DNA from: Gammaproteobacteria bacterium
GTDB taxonomy: Bacteria > Pseudomonadota > Gammaproteobacteria > Pseudomonadales > Azotimanducaceae
Length of the DNA stretch: 34,186 nt
NCBI GenBank assembly: GCA_021773555.1
Contig: JAJFKA010000140.1
Coordinates: 1 to 34,186, forward strand
Direction: 5' to 3'
A model generated the notes under the pieces. The model was not told the origin of the DNA. It was given only the letters and a program-made list of their open reading frames with translations, and made no database searches. Position numbers and translations under genes: made by a program. This document shows, piece after piece, positions 17,858-26,856 of this stretch (position 1 is the first letter of the stretch; every line of letters starts with the position of its first letter).

Positions 17858-18511
17858 CTACTTCAGGGCCGCACCATAGTTAAGCGTTTTCATCTGCGCG
17901 AAAAAATCCTTCCATTCGCGTTCGGTTAACAGCCTGGGCTCACCCATCTGGCAGGCTAGATAGTATTGCCGGGCACAACTCTCCAGGCGTTCCGCAAGCG
18001 CTACTCCTTCGTAAATATCAGTAGCGCGGCAAATCATGCCATGACTGCCCAACAGGCAGGCGGACCTTTGCTCAAGTGCCTCCGCTGCGGCATCGCCAAG
18101 TTGTTTCGTCCCAAACGTGAAGTATGGCGTACAGGGAACATCGTCGCCGCCAAAGGTGCCGATCAGGTAGTGAAATCCTGGCAATGAACGATGGTGACAG
18201 GACAACGCCACACAATAATCTGAATGCGTGTGCACAACAGCGTGACAGTGTTCATGGCGAAGGTAGATTGCCGCATGCATCTGCCATTCCGAAGAAGGTG
18301 CAAGTCTTCCTTTAAAATTACCCTCAAAATCCATCTTTACCAGATTCTCTGGTGTGAGGTTGTGCTCGCTCGCACCTGACGGTGAAATCAGCATACCGTT
18401 GCCAAGCCGCACACTCAGATTACCAGAGCTGAGCTCATTCAACCCCGATCTCGCGGCATAACAATATCGTTCGGCGAGTGCATCGCGTAATATCGATTCC
18501 TGATCAGCCAT
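17858..18511 (-). CDS. Class II aldolase/adducin family protein
   Basis: A 217-residue zinc aldolase of the L-fuculose-phosphate aldolase fold (FucA has 215). Expected zinc and catalytic residues are present: Glu75 (SSEWQMH), His94 and His96 (HTHSDY), and His157 (GSHGM). The N-terminal SSGNLSVRL and SPSGAS segments match the substrate phosphate/carboxylate-binding loops. The family includes sugar-phosphate aldolases, epimerases and decarboxylase-like members, so the reaction cannot be fixed. It lies 15 bases downstream of the LLM gene and 44 bases upstream of the SDR gene, in one leftward unit, fitting a carbon-carbon cleavage step in the same catabolic region. Confidence 0.87.
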   Translation of the reverse strand: MADQESILRDALAERYCYAARSGLNELSSGNLSVRLGNGMLISPSGASEHNLTPENLVKMDFEGNFKGRLAPSSEWQMHAAIYLRHEHCHAVVHTHSDYCVALSCHHRSLPGFHYLIGTFGGDDVPCTPYFTFGTKQLGDAAAEALEQRSACLLGSHGMICRATDIYEGVALAERLESCARQYYLACQMGEPRLLTEREWKDFFAQMKTLNYGAALK

Positions 18512-18526
18512 TGCAATAGTTCCGGT

Positions 18527-19414
18527 TCAGGTTGATTTATTCATCGGCGCAAGGGCCTCAAGCAGGTTCATATCCGGGTCCCCAAAGACGCCATTAGGAT
18601 TGACCGGTTGTACACAGACATGACTCGCGCCCGCATCCAGATGTGCCTGCACTCGCTGCCTGATCGCCGCGATATCGCCCCAGGCAAAAGTCGCGTCGAT
18701 AAACCGGTCGTTACCGCCATTGTCGATTTCTTCAGCTTTGAACCCCAGTCGTATCCAGTTATTTCGATAATTTGGCAGTCCGGTGTAGATCTTCGCAACA
18801 CCGCGAGCAAGCTCACGGGCCTTCTCCGGATTGCTCTCCAGAATGACCTTTTGTTCGACACATAACATTGCTTCCGGGCCGATTATCTCTCTGGCGCTCC
18901 TGGTATGTTCCGGTGTTGTGAAATAGGGATGCGCACCTTGTGCTCTGGTTGCGGACAATTCCAGCATTTTTGGACCCAACGCCGCAAGCAGGACCGGTGG
19001 CGGACTCGCGGGTTCGATACTCGCGTAAATACTCTTCGACATGGCTTCGAGGTAGTCTCGCATCGTCGATAACGGTTTGCCGTACTCATGGCCACGTACC
19101 CCTTCAACCATCGGCTGGTGACTCACACCGAGACCGAGGATAAAGCGACCGCCTGATTGTTCTGCCAATGATTTTGCTGCCGCCATCGTGGCACCAGGAT
19201 CCCGGTTATAGATGCTGGCGATGCCAGTGGCAACAATGAGTTTTTCCGTATGCGCCAGTAACCATCCGGCATGCACGAATGGGTGCCTGGCCACGGTTTC
19301 CGGAATCCACAGGGCCGAGTAACCATAGGCTTCCAACGACTGCGCGAATGCGGCCGCATCGCTTGCGGTTTTTGAATCTGTAAAATACCAGACGCCGAGT
19401 TTTCCTAATTCCAT
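18527..19414 (-). CDS. LLM-class oxidoreductase, TIGR03620-like
   Basis: A 295-residue luciferase-like oxidoreductase. The start MELGKLGVWYF and the segments ALWIPETVARHPF (about 34-46), SGGRFILGLGVSHQPMVEG (about 86-104) and LLAALGPKMLELSA (about 142-155) resemble the mycobacterial MSMEG_4141 group (TIGR03620), annotated as F420-dependent. An in-frame GTG at 19426 would add four residues; ATG 19414 gives the family start, although neither has a strong ribosome site. It is the first gene of the leftward LLM-aldolase-SDR unit, 64 bases downstream of queC on the same strand, so read-through from the housekeeping operon is possible. No promoter was identified in the gap. Confidence 0.85.
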   Translation of the reverse strand: MELGKLGVWYFTDSKTASDAAAFAQSLEAYGYSALWIPETVARHPFVHAGWLLAHTEKLIVATGIASIYNRDPGATMAAAKSLAEQSGGRFILGLGVSHQPMVEGVRGHEYGKPLSTMRDYLEAMSKSIYASIEPASPPPVLLAALGPKMLELSATRAQGAHPYFTTPEHTRSAREIIGPEAMLCVEQKVILESNPEKARELARGVAKIYTGLPNYRNNWIRLGFKAEEIDNGGNDRFIDATFAWGDIAAIRQRVQAHLDAGASHVCVQPVNPNGVFGDPDMNLLEALAPMNKST

Positions 19415-19478
19415 AACCGCTGCCACTTTATTGAAGATAATTATTTTCAGGTGCTAGTGTGTTTCACACCCACTTACA

Positions 19479-20174
19479 TCAGCCTGTCCGGGTATCCCGA
19501 TAGGCCGTGGGGTCGGGTACTCCGGCTGCCATAAATCCCGCTTTTCGAATCCGACAGCTATCACACTCACCACAAGCGTAGCCGTCAGAGTCGAGCTGAT
19601 AACAGGACACAGTTTCGGCATAGTTAACCCCCAACGCCATACCTTTTCGGATTATCTGTTCCTTGCTCAGGTTGATCAATGGCGTCTGAATTCGAATCCT
19701 TTCACCCTCAACGCCCATTCGAGTCGCAAGATTCGCCATATTTTCAAAGGCTTTAATAAACTCAGGCCGGCAATCGGGATAGCCTGAATAATCCACGGCA
19801 TTAACCCCAATAAAAATGCTCGTTGCACCCAGCACTTCCGCCCAACCAAGCGCGTAGGCAAGAAACACTGTATTGCGCGCCGGCACATAGGTTATCGGAA
19901 TTTCATTCGCTGCACCTGCCTCGGTTGGCACATTAATCTCCATATCAGTCAGTGCCGAACCTCCGAAGGCACCTATGTCGATCAGCGCAGTCCGATGTTC
20001 CGTTGCTGAAAATCGATCCGCCAGCTTTCGGGCGAAACTGAGTTCCGTCTTGTGTCGTTGTCCATAGTCAAAGCTCAAGGCGTAGCAATCGAAACCCGCT
20101 TCCCGGGCCATTGCCAGGATCGTCGCAGAATCAAGGCCGCCGGACAGCAGGATCACCGCTCGTTGATCAGACAC
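19479..20174 (-). CDS. queC: 7-cyano-7-deazaguanine synthase QueC
   Basis: A 231-residue ATP-dependent enzyme converting 7-carboxy-7-deazaguanine to preQ0 in queuosine biosynthesis. The N-terminal PP-loop [10 protein letters not shown] is near residues 10-20. The C-terminal zinc site is visible as [17 protein letters not shown], with four cysteines. Length matches the family (about 220-235). The start is the GTG at 20174, overlapping the queE stop by eight bases; a longer open frame to 20369 runs through queE and does not resemble QueC. Overlap with queE implies coupled translation. It is the last gene of the housekeeping series. Confidence 0.95.
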   Translation of the reverse strand: MSDQRAVILLSGGLDSATILAMAREAGFDCYALSFDYGQRHKTELSFARKLADRFSATEHRTALIDIGAFGGSALTDMEINVPTEAGAANEIPITYVPARNTVFLAYALGWAEVLGATSIFIGVNAVDYSGYPDCRPEFIKAFENMANLATRMGVEGERIRIQTPLINLSKEQIIRKGMALGVNYAETVSCYQLDSDGYACGECDSCRIRKAGFMAAGVPDPTAYRDTRTG

Positions 20175-20814
20175 CCGGTTTGTCTCCCCATAACAATTTG
20201 TGAAGCTGCATCTGTAAGCGGACCCTGAGTCCGTCTTCCAGTATCCAGTCTGCAAGCGTCGTCGCCGAAAGCTGGTCATGACTCGCTGAAAACAGTACCT
20301 CGGATACACGATCGGCCAGTTCATACTCGGCCAGCTTGAATCGTGCCCACTCATAATCCTGACGATCACATATCACGAATTTCACCTGATCGCTCGGCTT
20401 TAGCAGCGCGATGTTGGCATATAGATTTCGAGAAACTTCCATAGAACCGGGTGTCTTAAGATCCAGCACCACACTCACTCGATCGTCAACTCCGCTGATA
20501 TCCAGCGCACCACTTGTCTCAAGTGATACCGTGAAACCCGCATCGCACAGCCGGGTTAAAAGTAATAGACAGTCTGGTTGCGCAAGCGGTTCACCACCGG
20601 TCACGGTGACGAGTCTGGCAGGAAATTTTTCGACCATTGCGAGAATTTCGACGAGACCTAACACGTCACCACCGCTGAATGCATATTCCGTATCGCAATA
20701 CTGGCAACGCAGCGGGCATCCGGTGAGGCGGACAAAGGTGGTCGGTCGACCGCTGGTTTTCGCCTCACCCTGAAGCGAATAGAAAATTTCAGTGATCCGG
20801 AGCGTGGTCTCCAT
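20167..20814 (-). CDS. queE: 7-carboxy-7-deazaguanine synthase QueE
   Basis: A 215-residue radical-SAM enzyme making 7-carboxy-7-deazaguanine from 6-carboxytetrahydropterin, the step before QueC. The cluster-binding CxxxCxxC motif is CPLRCQYC at about 33-40, followed by the SAM-binding GGEP near residue 74. [15 protein letters not shown] near the N-terminus is typical of the family. GAGG lies about 12 bases before the ATG. It sits between cpoB and queC, the conserved gammaproteobacterial order, and overlaps queC. Confidence is high from motif, length and synteny. Confidence 0.95.
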   Translation of the reverse strand: METTLRITEIFYSLQGEAKTSGRPTTFVRLTGCPLRCQYCDTEYAFSGGDVLGLVEILAMVEKFPARLVTVTGGEPLAQPDCLLLLTRLCDAGFTVSLETSGALDISGVDDRVSVVLDLKTPGSMEVSRNLYANIALLKPSDQVKFVICDRQDYEWARFKLAEYELADRVSEVLFSASHDQLSATTLADWILEDGLRVRLQMQLHKLLWGDKPGV

Positions 20815-20865
20815 GGCGGGGGCTTTCCTCTATACAGACAAGTGGTTCTTCACAAACAGGCGAGG

Positions 20866-21699
20866 CTATTCGCAATTCACCTTGTCTCGTAAATAGGATT
20901 CAGCGAGTTTGGCCACTGATCGTCCCTTTTGCTGTTCAATGACCTGGCCGAGAATATCTTTCGCTCTGGTGCAATCGCCCATCAGGTTGTACACCTTACC
21001 CAGCTTGAATGCAGCGTCCGGCACCTTTCGATGGTCCGGGAAAAAAGTTATCACCTGGGCAAGGGCCTCGCGGGCCTTTTCATACTCAGGCTCCGGCTTC
21101 GCGGCGTAGACTTCACCGAGCCAGTAGTAAGCATTGGGCGCATAACCGCCGTCGGGGTATTGGCCAATCACCGCCTGAAGCTGCGTTATTGCCAGGTCAT
21201 ACTGACGGTTTCGAATCAATTCCAACGCCGTTTCGTACAGCGTCTTTTCTTCCTGGTTCGGGACTTTTCCAGGCTCGTCCGGAGGCAGCAATTCTTCCTC
21301 ACCAACAACAAGTCCAGGTCCATTTTCCAGGGTCCCTCCGGTTAGCGTCTGCAGGCGACGGTCCAGTTCCAGGTAACGATCTTCCTGGGTGGCCCGCATT
21401 CGTTGCAACTGGAAACTCAATTCCTCTACCTGACCCCGCAAATCCATGATTTCCTGCTGCAACAGCTGAAGTTGGTACTGCGCCTCAATGCCATCGGAAA
21501 TCGGCGTCTCATCTTCAATCGGTGTCTGGAACGGCACCATCTGTGTCGTCTGGGAGGTTTGGCTATAAGTACCCTGGCCCGGGGTATTACTCCGGGACTC
21601 CACGGCAATCGGCGCCGCTTTCACAAGCGACGCCGTTAGTAGCAATGGGATGAAACAGCCACGAATCAGTTGTCCCCGGATGGGGCGAGGCTCGATCAT
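20866..21699 (-). CDS. cpoB: Tol-Pal system protein CpoB (YbgF)
   Basis: A 277-residue periplasmic protein. A signal peptide covers about residues 1-28 (hydrophobic FIPLLLTASLV, cleavage likely after VKA). A coiled coil of about residues 70-120 (Leu/Gln/Glu heptads) corresponds to the TolA-binding trimerisation region. The C-terminal half has TPR repeats (LYETALELIRNRQYDLAI, then YWLGEVYAAK and FKLGKVYNLMGD). CpoB coordinates PBP1B function with outer-membrane constriction by Tol-Pal during division. It follows pal after 18 bases, as in most relatives. No strong ribosome site is visible, suggesting coupling to pal. Confidence 0.93.
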   Translation of the reverse strand: MIEPRPIRGQLIRGCFIPLLLTASLVKAAPIAVESRSNTPGQGTYSQTSQTTQMVPFQTPIEDETPISDGIEAQYQLQLLQQEIMDLRGQVEELSFQLQRMRATQEDRYLELDRRLQTLTGGTLENGPGLVVGEEELLPPDEPGKVPNQEEKTLYETALELIRNRQYDLAITQLQAVIGQYPDGGYAPNAYYWLGEVYAAKPEPEYEKAREALAQVITFFPDHRKVPDAAFKLGKVYNLMGDCTRAKDILGQVIEQQKGRSVAKLAESYLRDKVNCE

Positions 21700-21717
21700 T
21701 AGAATCCAGGACCGCTG

Positions 21718-22290
21718 CTAGCGATAGACGATTTCAACTCGTCTGTTAGCTGCCCACGAACCTTCGCTGTGCCCGGTATCAACCGGCTTCTCTTCGCCAT
21801 AACTGATCACTTCGATTTGCGACCGCAACGCGCCTTGAGCGACGATGTAGGCTCGGATTGCGTTGGCGCGTCGTTCACCCAGGGCGAGATTGTACTCGCG
21901 AGTCCCACGCTCATCCGCATGGCCCTCGATCCTGATTCGTAGCCCGCGATCACCGCTCAGTACCTGCGCGTGCTTGTTCAATTCGGTATGACCGGATCGC
22001 TTCACAATCGCCTGGTCAAAGTCAAAGTAGAATAGTCCCTGTAGCGTTTCAGTGCCGCGTGCACTGTTCAAGGCATCGAGTGGTACGACAATTCGACCGC
22101 TTCTGTCCACCATCGGCTTGATGGGTTCAGGCTTGGGTTCAGGCTTTTTCACTACAACCGGTGCGACGACAGGCGCTTCCGTACCCGGGTCCATTCCTGG
22201 CCCGTCCTCAGGCTCCTTACTGGCACAGCCAGCCAACAACAGGGCCGCCACGCCGACGACAAGTAAGCCTCGAATTTTTGTTATTCCCAT
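21718..22290 (-). CDS. pal: Peptidoglycan-associated lipoprotein Pal
   Basis: A 190-residue outer-membrane lipoprotein. The signal peptide ends in lipobox LLAGC with lipidated Cys22; Ala at +2 favours outer-membrane sorting. A Pro/Glu/Lys-rich linker (about 25-60) precedes the OmpA-C domain: FYFDFDQAIVKRSG, EGHADERGTREYN and LGERRANAI hold the peptidoglycan-binding residues. ATG 22290 has AGGAG six bases upstream; an in-frame TTG two codons earlier abuts that site and is rejected. Pal tethers the outer membrane to peptidoglycan and is recycled by TolB. The 178-base gap to tolB is unusually long for this operon and holds an inverted repeat, so a separate pal promoter is possible. Confidence 0.95.
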   Translation of the reverse strand: MGITKIRGLLVVGVAALLLAGCASKEPEDGPGMDPGTEAPVVAPVVVKKPEPKPEPIKPMVDRSGRIVVPLDALNSARGTETLQGLFYFDFDQAIVKRSGHTELNKHAQVLSGDRGLRIRIEGHADERGTREYNLALGERRANAIRAYIVAQGALRSQIEVISYGEEKPVDTGHSEGSWAANRRVEIVYR

Positions 22291-22411
22291 GATCAACTCC
22301 TATTGTTCTACCACAAATCCTGCCTCTCGACACCCGCGAAACACGCCGGATACCGCTACCAGGTCTATATGCGGATTAAACCACACTTATATTCATAAAT
22401 TCACGTGCCAC

Positions 22412-22437
22412 GGTCACATTAAAGTGGATTTGTGACC
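22412..22437. repeat. 7-bp inverted repeat in the tolB-pal gap
   Basis: GGTCACA (22412-22418) and TGTGACC (22431-22437) are perfect reverse complements with a 12-base AT-rich spacer. As RNA this could form a hairpin in the pal leader; as DNA it could be an operator. No T-tract follows on the minus strand, so it is not an obvious terminator. A weak -10-like TATAAG lies downstream in the transcription direction. Confidence 0.4.
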
Positions 22438-22468
22438 AATAACATTCTTTCCACCCCTGATTGTGAGT

Positions 22469-23800
22469 TCATCTCGGCGAGTAAGGGATTGGCCTGAACA
22501 ATTTTCGCTTTCTCGGGGACCAGGCTGGTTCACGCACATCGCCTTCACTGGATGGCAGGTTGAACTTAACGCCGCCATCAATCGAAACCGCCGCCAGGAT
22601 CGCCTGACCCTGAAACTGCGTGGCATAAATCAGCATGCTGCCATTCGGTGCAACACTCGGAGATTCATCAAGTGAAGTCTCGGTCAGCACGCTCAATCGA
22701 CCGTGCTTCAAATCCAGATGGCTGATATGGAAGATCCCGTTGCGACGATGCACCATGACCAGACCGCTCCCATCCGGCAACAGGCTGGCATTGGCGTTGT
22801 AATCCCCTTCAAAAGTCAGCCTTTCAATTTGCAGGTCTTTCAGGTGCATCTGGTATATCTGGGGTTTGCCCCCCCGGTTTGACGTAAAAATAATCTCATC
22901 CCCTGCTGCTGACCAGGAAGGTTCAGTGTCAATGCCATAATGTCGGGTAACTCTTCGCAAGCGACGATCAGCCAGATTGAGAATATAGATATCCGGATTA
23001 CCATCCTTGGATAGCACCATCGCGAGCTGCTTACCATCAGGCGAAAAAGCCGGCGCACCATTCAAGCCGGGAAAGTCCGTGACCTGCTGGGTTCGCCCTG
23101 TTTGCAATTCTCGAATATAGATAGCCGGCCGGCTATCCCGCTCGAAGGACACATAGGCAATTCTCTCACCGTCCGGGGACCAGGTCGCTGACAAAATTGG
23201 TTCAACCGACTCCAGCACTGTCTCTACCCGATGACCGTCTGCATCGGCCAGGTTTAATCGAAAAATCCGCCGGTCAGCCTCGCCTGCAGCGGTAACGTAC
23301 ATAATGCGCGTGGAGAAAGATCCGGGAATACCCGTCAGTTTCTCAAACACCTGGTCGCTCACAAAATGGCTCATATCCCTGAGATCCGCTTCAGTGCCTG
23401 CGATAGAAATACTCGCATCAGCGGACTGTTTGAACACGTTGTACAACTCGAAATGCAGCTCATATCCTTCTGTTGCAGGTGCGAGATATCCGATGACCAG
23501 GTATTCCACGTTCAGCAATCGCCAGTCCCGAAAAAACACCTCATCCGCCTCGGTTGGCAGGCTCAGCATTTGCTCAACGGGCAAACTCTCAAATCGACCG
23601 CTAAGCCGAAGATCTGCACTGACCACTTCTGCGATGTCCGCTGGTGGTACGCCGCGACCACGCCAGGCAAAAGGAACAACCGCAATTCGGACAGCATTGT
23701 CGACACCCTTGGTCACTTCGATGCGTAATTCTGCAATTGCCGGAAACGTCGCGACCAGCAGGATCAGACCCGCGAGACGATGTAGCATGACTGCTTTCAT
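22469..23800 (-). CDS. tolB: Tol-Pal system periplasmic protein TolB
   Basis: A 443-residue periplasmic protein. A signal peptide of about 23 residues (LAGLILLVATFPAIA) is followed by ELRIEVTKG, the TolA-interacting mature start. The N-terminal domain runs to about residue 160 and the six-bladed beta-propeller follows, with repeated WSPDGERIAYVS, FSPDGKQLAMV and WSAAGDEIIFTSNRGG units. TolB links TolA energy to Pal release. ATG 23800 is preferred over an in-frame GTG at 23809. The normal family end (DVREPAWSP) is followed here by about 15 extra, basic residues, an oddity that could reflect natural extension or a late frameshift. It sits 46 bases behind tolA. Confidence 0.94.
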   Translation of the reverse strand: MKAVMLHRLAGLILLVATFPAIAELRIEVTKGVDNAVRIAVVPFAWRGRGVPPADIAEVVSADLRLSGRFESLPVEQMLSLPTEADEVFFRDWRLLNVEYLVIGYLAPATEGYELHFELYNVFKQSADASISIAGTEADLRDMSHFVSDQVFEKLTGIPGSFSTRIMYVTAAGEADRRIFRLNLADADGHRVETVLESVEPILSATWSPDGERIAYVSFERDSRPAIYIRELQTGRTQQVTDFPGLNGAPAFSPDGKQLAMVLSKDGNPDIYILNLADRRLRRVTRHYGIDTEPSWSAAGDEIIFTSNRGGKPQIYQMHLKDLQIERLTFEGDYNANASLLPDGSGLVMVHRRNGIFHISHLDLKHGRLSVLTETSLDESPSVAPNGSMLIYATQFQGQAILAAVSIDGGVKFNLPSSEGDVREPAWSPRKRKLFRPIPYSPR

Positions 23801-23846
23801 TAACTTCACTTTTTAACTTATCTCTGGTTCATGTGGTTTCAATCGA

Positions 23847-24623
23847 TCACAAGCGCAGATCATCCGGTCTGAACAAGACCGTAAATTCCCTGAAGTTGCG
23901 TTCGAACTGCCTGGAATCCGGTGGTACCTGGAAACGTTCGGCTTTCTGGACTGCAAGTAGTGCGGAGCGGTCGAAGGCATCATTGCCGCTGGATTCCTCG
24001 ACAACCACGTTGACGACTTCCCCGGTGGGCACGAGATAAACCCTCAGCACCGCCTGCATCCCGTTTCTTGCGCTGGGCGGCCTTGACCAGTTCCCGACGA
24101 TGTCGCGCTGGATCTGCCCGACAAATGCCATGGCTTTTTCATCGTCGGTCACTGCACGGCGGTAGCTTTGCTCTTCGAGAATCGACAAGGCCAGACTCTG
24201 CTCTCGCTTTAGACGTTCCTTTTCGTCTCCGGGCGACGCCGTATCCCGATTGGTCAGCGAATCAAGTTGCTCCAGTGCCTGTTTTTGCCTGGCTTCCCGC
24301 TCGGCATTTTCTGCTGCCAGCCGTTTTTCCAGATCCTCCAGTTTCGCCCGCTCAACAGCTGCCTGATTAGCCCGGTTCTGCGCTTCCCGGTCACGTCGCG
24401 CTGTTTCCTTCAGCTTTCGTTCGCCTTTGCGCCTGGCCTGCTCTTTTTTCTCGGCCTCAAAAGGATTCTCGCCGACAACGCTGGCATCAATGTAGTAAGG
24501 CTGCAATGGAATTGGCGCGAGGCTCTCCTCGTTTTCCCAGTTCACCATTAACAGCACCACCACCAGCGCATGAAAACCAAGCGCAAGAACCCCGGACAGG
24601 GTATAGGACATGGTCGTGCTCAT
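23847..24623 (-). CDS. tolA: Tol-Pal system protein TolA
   Basis: A 258-residue inner-membrane protein with a single TM helix (about 8-27) containing the Ser/His-type TolQR contact (SGVLALGFHALVVV). A long charged coiled coil rich in Lys, Glu, Ala and Arg (about 55-170) spans the periplasm. A TonB-like C-terminal domain follows (about 170-258: GNWSRPPSARNGMQAVLRVYL). It is shorter than E. coli TolA (421), mainly in the central helix, but in the range of other gammaproteobacteria. The start ATG overlaps the tolR stop (ATGA), so translation is coupled. It transmits proton-motive-force energy from TolQR to the Pal-TolB complex. Confidence 0.94.
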   Translation of the reverse strand: MSTTMSYTLSGVLALGFHALVVVLLMVNWENEESLAPIPLQPYYIDASVVGENPFEAEKKEQARRKGERKLKETARRDREAQNRANQAAVERAKLEDLEKRLAAENAEREARQKQALEQLDSLTNRDTASPGDEKERLKREQSLALSILEEQSYRRAVTDDEKAMAFVGQIQRDIVGNWSRPPSARNGMQAVLRVYLVPTGEVVNVVVEESSGNDAFDRSALLAVQKAERFQVPPDSRQFERNFREFTVLFRPDDLRL

Positions 24624-25042
24624 TGCTTTAGTGGTTCCGTGATCAACCCAACGGTTTTCGCTCCCGCTTGTTGCAAAATATTCATCAATTGCACGACAAC
24701 GCCATAGGCAAGCGCCTCATCTCCCTCCACGAGCACCTTAATCTGTGGATTCGCACCGATAATCTTTCCAGCTTTATCCGCCACAGCAGACAACGCCACC
24801 GGTTCTTCGTTATCGCCAACATTCATGTAGTACGTACCGTCAGCCTTGATTGAGACCACCAGCATGGGCTGGTCTTCACTAACCTCAATCGGGCCACTCG
24901 CAGCTTCCGGGAGATCAACTTTGATCCCCTGGGTCATTAGCGGCGCGGTCACCATAAATATAACCAGCAATACCAGCATGACATCAATGTACGGCACAAC
25001 ATTGATTTCCGACATGGGTTTGCGTCTGTTGGCCTTGGCCAT
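24620..25042 (-). CDS. tolR: Tol-Pal system protein TolR
   Basis: A 140-residue ExbD/TolR-family protein. The TM helix (about 18-38) carries Asp20 in PYIDVMLVLLVIFMV, the proton-translocating residue. The C-terminal domain is periplasmic (about 45-140). The start at 25042 gives the standard MAKANRRKPMSEINVVP and has GAAGGGAC upstream; a frame open to 25177 lies within tolQ and is not family-like. It is 28 bases behind tolQ and overlaps tolA by four bases. With TolQ it forms the stator-like motor complex. Confidence 0.95.
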   Translation of the reverse strand: MAKANRRKPMSEINVVPYIDVMLVLLVIFMVTAPLMTQGIKVDLPEAASGPIEVSEDQPMLVVSIKADGTYYMNVGDNEEPVALSAVADKAGKIIGANPQIKVLVEGDEALAYGVVVQLMNILQQAGAKTVGLITEPLKQ

Positions 25043-25070
25043 TGTTAAGTCCCTTCCATCAGGCGCTTGC

Positions 25071-25748
25071 TCATTTGCTGTGCGCTGCCCGGAACAGGAT
25101 GCTGCTGAATTCGTCAGTAAACGCCTCGAATCGATTCGCCATGACTTCAACCTGGGCTGAGAACCGATTGTAAGCAATCACTGCTGGTATCGCCGCGAAC
25201 AGCCCAATGGCGGTCGCAACCAGCGCTTCCGAAATGCCGGGCGCAACAACCGAGAGACTGGCCTGGTTAACTGCGGCGAGGCCCCGAAAAGAATTCATGA
25301 TCCCCCAGACCGTGCCGAACAAGCCAACATACGGACTGGTCGAACCCACGGTCGCGAGAAATGGCAGGTGAGTTTCCAACCTTTCTTCTTCACGCGACAT
25401 CGCCACCCGCATGGCACGTTGAACATTTTGCATGACCCGGTCTGCATCAAAATCTTTTTGTTGACGTGACCGCGTAAATTCCTTGAACCCGGATGAAAAA
25501 ATGTTTTCAACGCCGGTGAGATCTTCTTCACGCGCTTCAAGATCCAGATAGATTTTGCGCAGATCCTTACCCGACCAGAATTCACTTTCGAATTCAATCG
25601 CCTCCCGGCGCGTCGAAGACAATGCAAAGCCTCGCTGAAAAATCATGATCCATGATGTAAATGAAGCAAGAATCAGGATTGCCATCACGATCTGGACGAC
25701 AATGCTGGCATTCAGAACCAGTTCAAGAATCGAGATTGGCTCACTCAA
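25071..25748 (-). CDS. tolQ: Tol-Pal system protein TolQ
   Basis: A 225-residue MotA/TolQ/ExbB proton channel with three TM segments (about 12-35, 130-155, 165-190). The segment [22 protein letters not shown] is diagnostic. The start is a TTG that overlaps the ruvB stop (TTGA), preceded by GGAGACGAC; the next in-frame ATG lies inside the first TM helix, so the TTG is accepted. In most gammaproteobacteria ybgC lies immediately upstream, but here ruvB abuts tolQ directly, so Tol synthesis appears translationally tied to ruvB. Confidence 0.94.
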   Translation of the reverse strand: MSEPISILELVLNASIVVQIVMAILILASFTSWIMIFQRGFALSSTRREAIEFESEFWSGKDLRKIYLDLEAREEDLTGVENIFSSGFKEFTRSRQQKDFDADRVMQNVQRAMRVAMSREEERLETHLPFLATVGSTSPYVGLFGTVWGIMNSFRGLAAVNQASLSVVAPGISEALVATAIGLFAAIPAVIAYNRFSAQVEVMANRFEAFTDEFSSILFRAAHSK

Positions 25749-26830
25749 CTGTCGTCTCCATCAATATTATCGGTTGGCATACTTTCGTCCTCCAGAGGTT
25801 CCGTGAACAGGTCGGCGGCCGGGCCGGGGGCTGGTGGAACCAGACCGAAGTGCAGATAGGCTCGGCGGGTTGCGACCCGGCCTCGTGAGGTTCGCATCAC
25901 AAATCCCTGTTGAATAAGAAAAGGTTCGTATACATCTTCAATGGTGTGTCGTTCTTCCCCAACCGCGGCGGCGAGACTGTCCACACCCACAGGACCGCCA
26001 TCAAATTTTTCAATCATCGCCATCAGCAGTCGCCGGTCCATATGATCGAAGCCATTCTCATCGACGTTCAATAGATTCAGCGCGAGATCTGCCACTTCCT
26101 CGTTGATGAATCCATCTCCCTTGACTTCCGCATAATCCCGCACCCGGCGTAATAATCGATTCGCAATCCGGGGTGTCCCGCGAGCACGTTGCGCGATTTC
26201 CCTGGCCCCTTTTGCATCGCAGTTAACACCGAGCAACTTCGCAGAACGAATCAGAATCGAAGTCAAATCTTCGACACCGTAAAACTCTAATCGTTGCACA
26301 ATGCCAAATCGGTCCCGGAGCGGCGATGTCAGCAGACCCGTTCGCGTGGTTGCCCCGACCAGTGTAAACCGTGGTAGATCAAGCTTAATCGACCGGGCCG
26401 ACGGTCCCTCACCGATGGTCAGATCAATCTGGTAGTCCTCCATCGCAGGATAAAGCACCTCTTCAACTGCCGGAGACAGTCGATGAATTTCATCAATGAA
26501 CAATACGTCTCCGGCTTCGAGGTTTGTCAGTGCAGCGACGAGGTCGCCTTTCTTTTCAATCACCGGGCCGGAGGTCGCTTTCACCTGTACACCCATCTCA
26601 TTGGCAATAATATTCGCCAGGGTCGTCTTACCAAGGCCGGGTGGGCCGAAGATCAAAGTGTGATCCAGCGCCTCACGACGTCCCAGCGCCGCGTGGATGA
26701 ATATCGACATCTGTTCGCTGACAGCTGGCTGACCCCGATATTCTGCAAAGGTTTTTGGACGAATCGCCCAGTCCTGGGTGGTTTCCCCGGCATTGGATGC
26801 GCCCGTCAATAGTCGATCTGATTCAATCAT
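25745..26830 (-). CDS. ruvB: Holliday junction branch migration ATPase RuvB
   Basis: A 361-residue AAA+ motor that drives branch migration with RuvA. Walker [10 protein letters not shown] is at 62-70, Walker B DEIH at 113-116, sensor GATTR at 159-163 and the arginine-finger region SPLRDRFG at 169-176. The C-terminal winged-helix domain ends with [14 protein letters not shown]. It then has about 30 extra residues that are Pro- and acid-rich, somewhat longer than the usual 330-350. It lies 26 bases behind ruvA and overlaps tolQ. No LexA-like box was found before ruvC or ruvB, unlike E. coli ruvAB. Confidence 0.96.
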   Translation of the reverse strand: MIESDRLLTGASNAGETTQDWAIRPKTFAEYRGQPAVSEQMSIFIHAALGRREALDHTLIFGPPGLGKTTLANIIANEMGVQVKATSGPVIEKKGDLVAALTNLEAGDVLFIDEIHRLSPAVEEVLYPAMEDYQIDLTIGEGPSARSIKLDLPRFTLVGATTRTGLLTSPLRDRFGIVQRLEFYGVEDLTSILIRSAKLLGVNCDAKGAREIAQRARGTPRIANRLLRRVRDYAEVKGDGFINEEVADLALNLLNVDENGFDHMDRRLLMAMIEKFDGGPVGVDSLAAAVGEERHTIEDVYEPFLIQQGFVMRTSRGRVATRRAYLHFGLVPPAPGPAADLFTEPLEDESMPTDNIDGDDS

Positions 26831-26856
26831 GATGTCAACAGTTCATCGTTAGTCGT

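Noticed and set aside
19458-19470. GTGTG-TTT-CACAC hairpin after queC as a terminator
   Set aside because: Five-base stem with a three-base loop and no T-run in the transcription direction.
20175-20369. N-terminal extension of queC through queE
   Set aside because: Extra residues come from the queE region read out of frame; GTG 20174 gives the family start.
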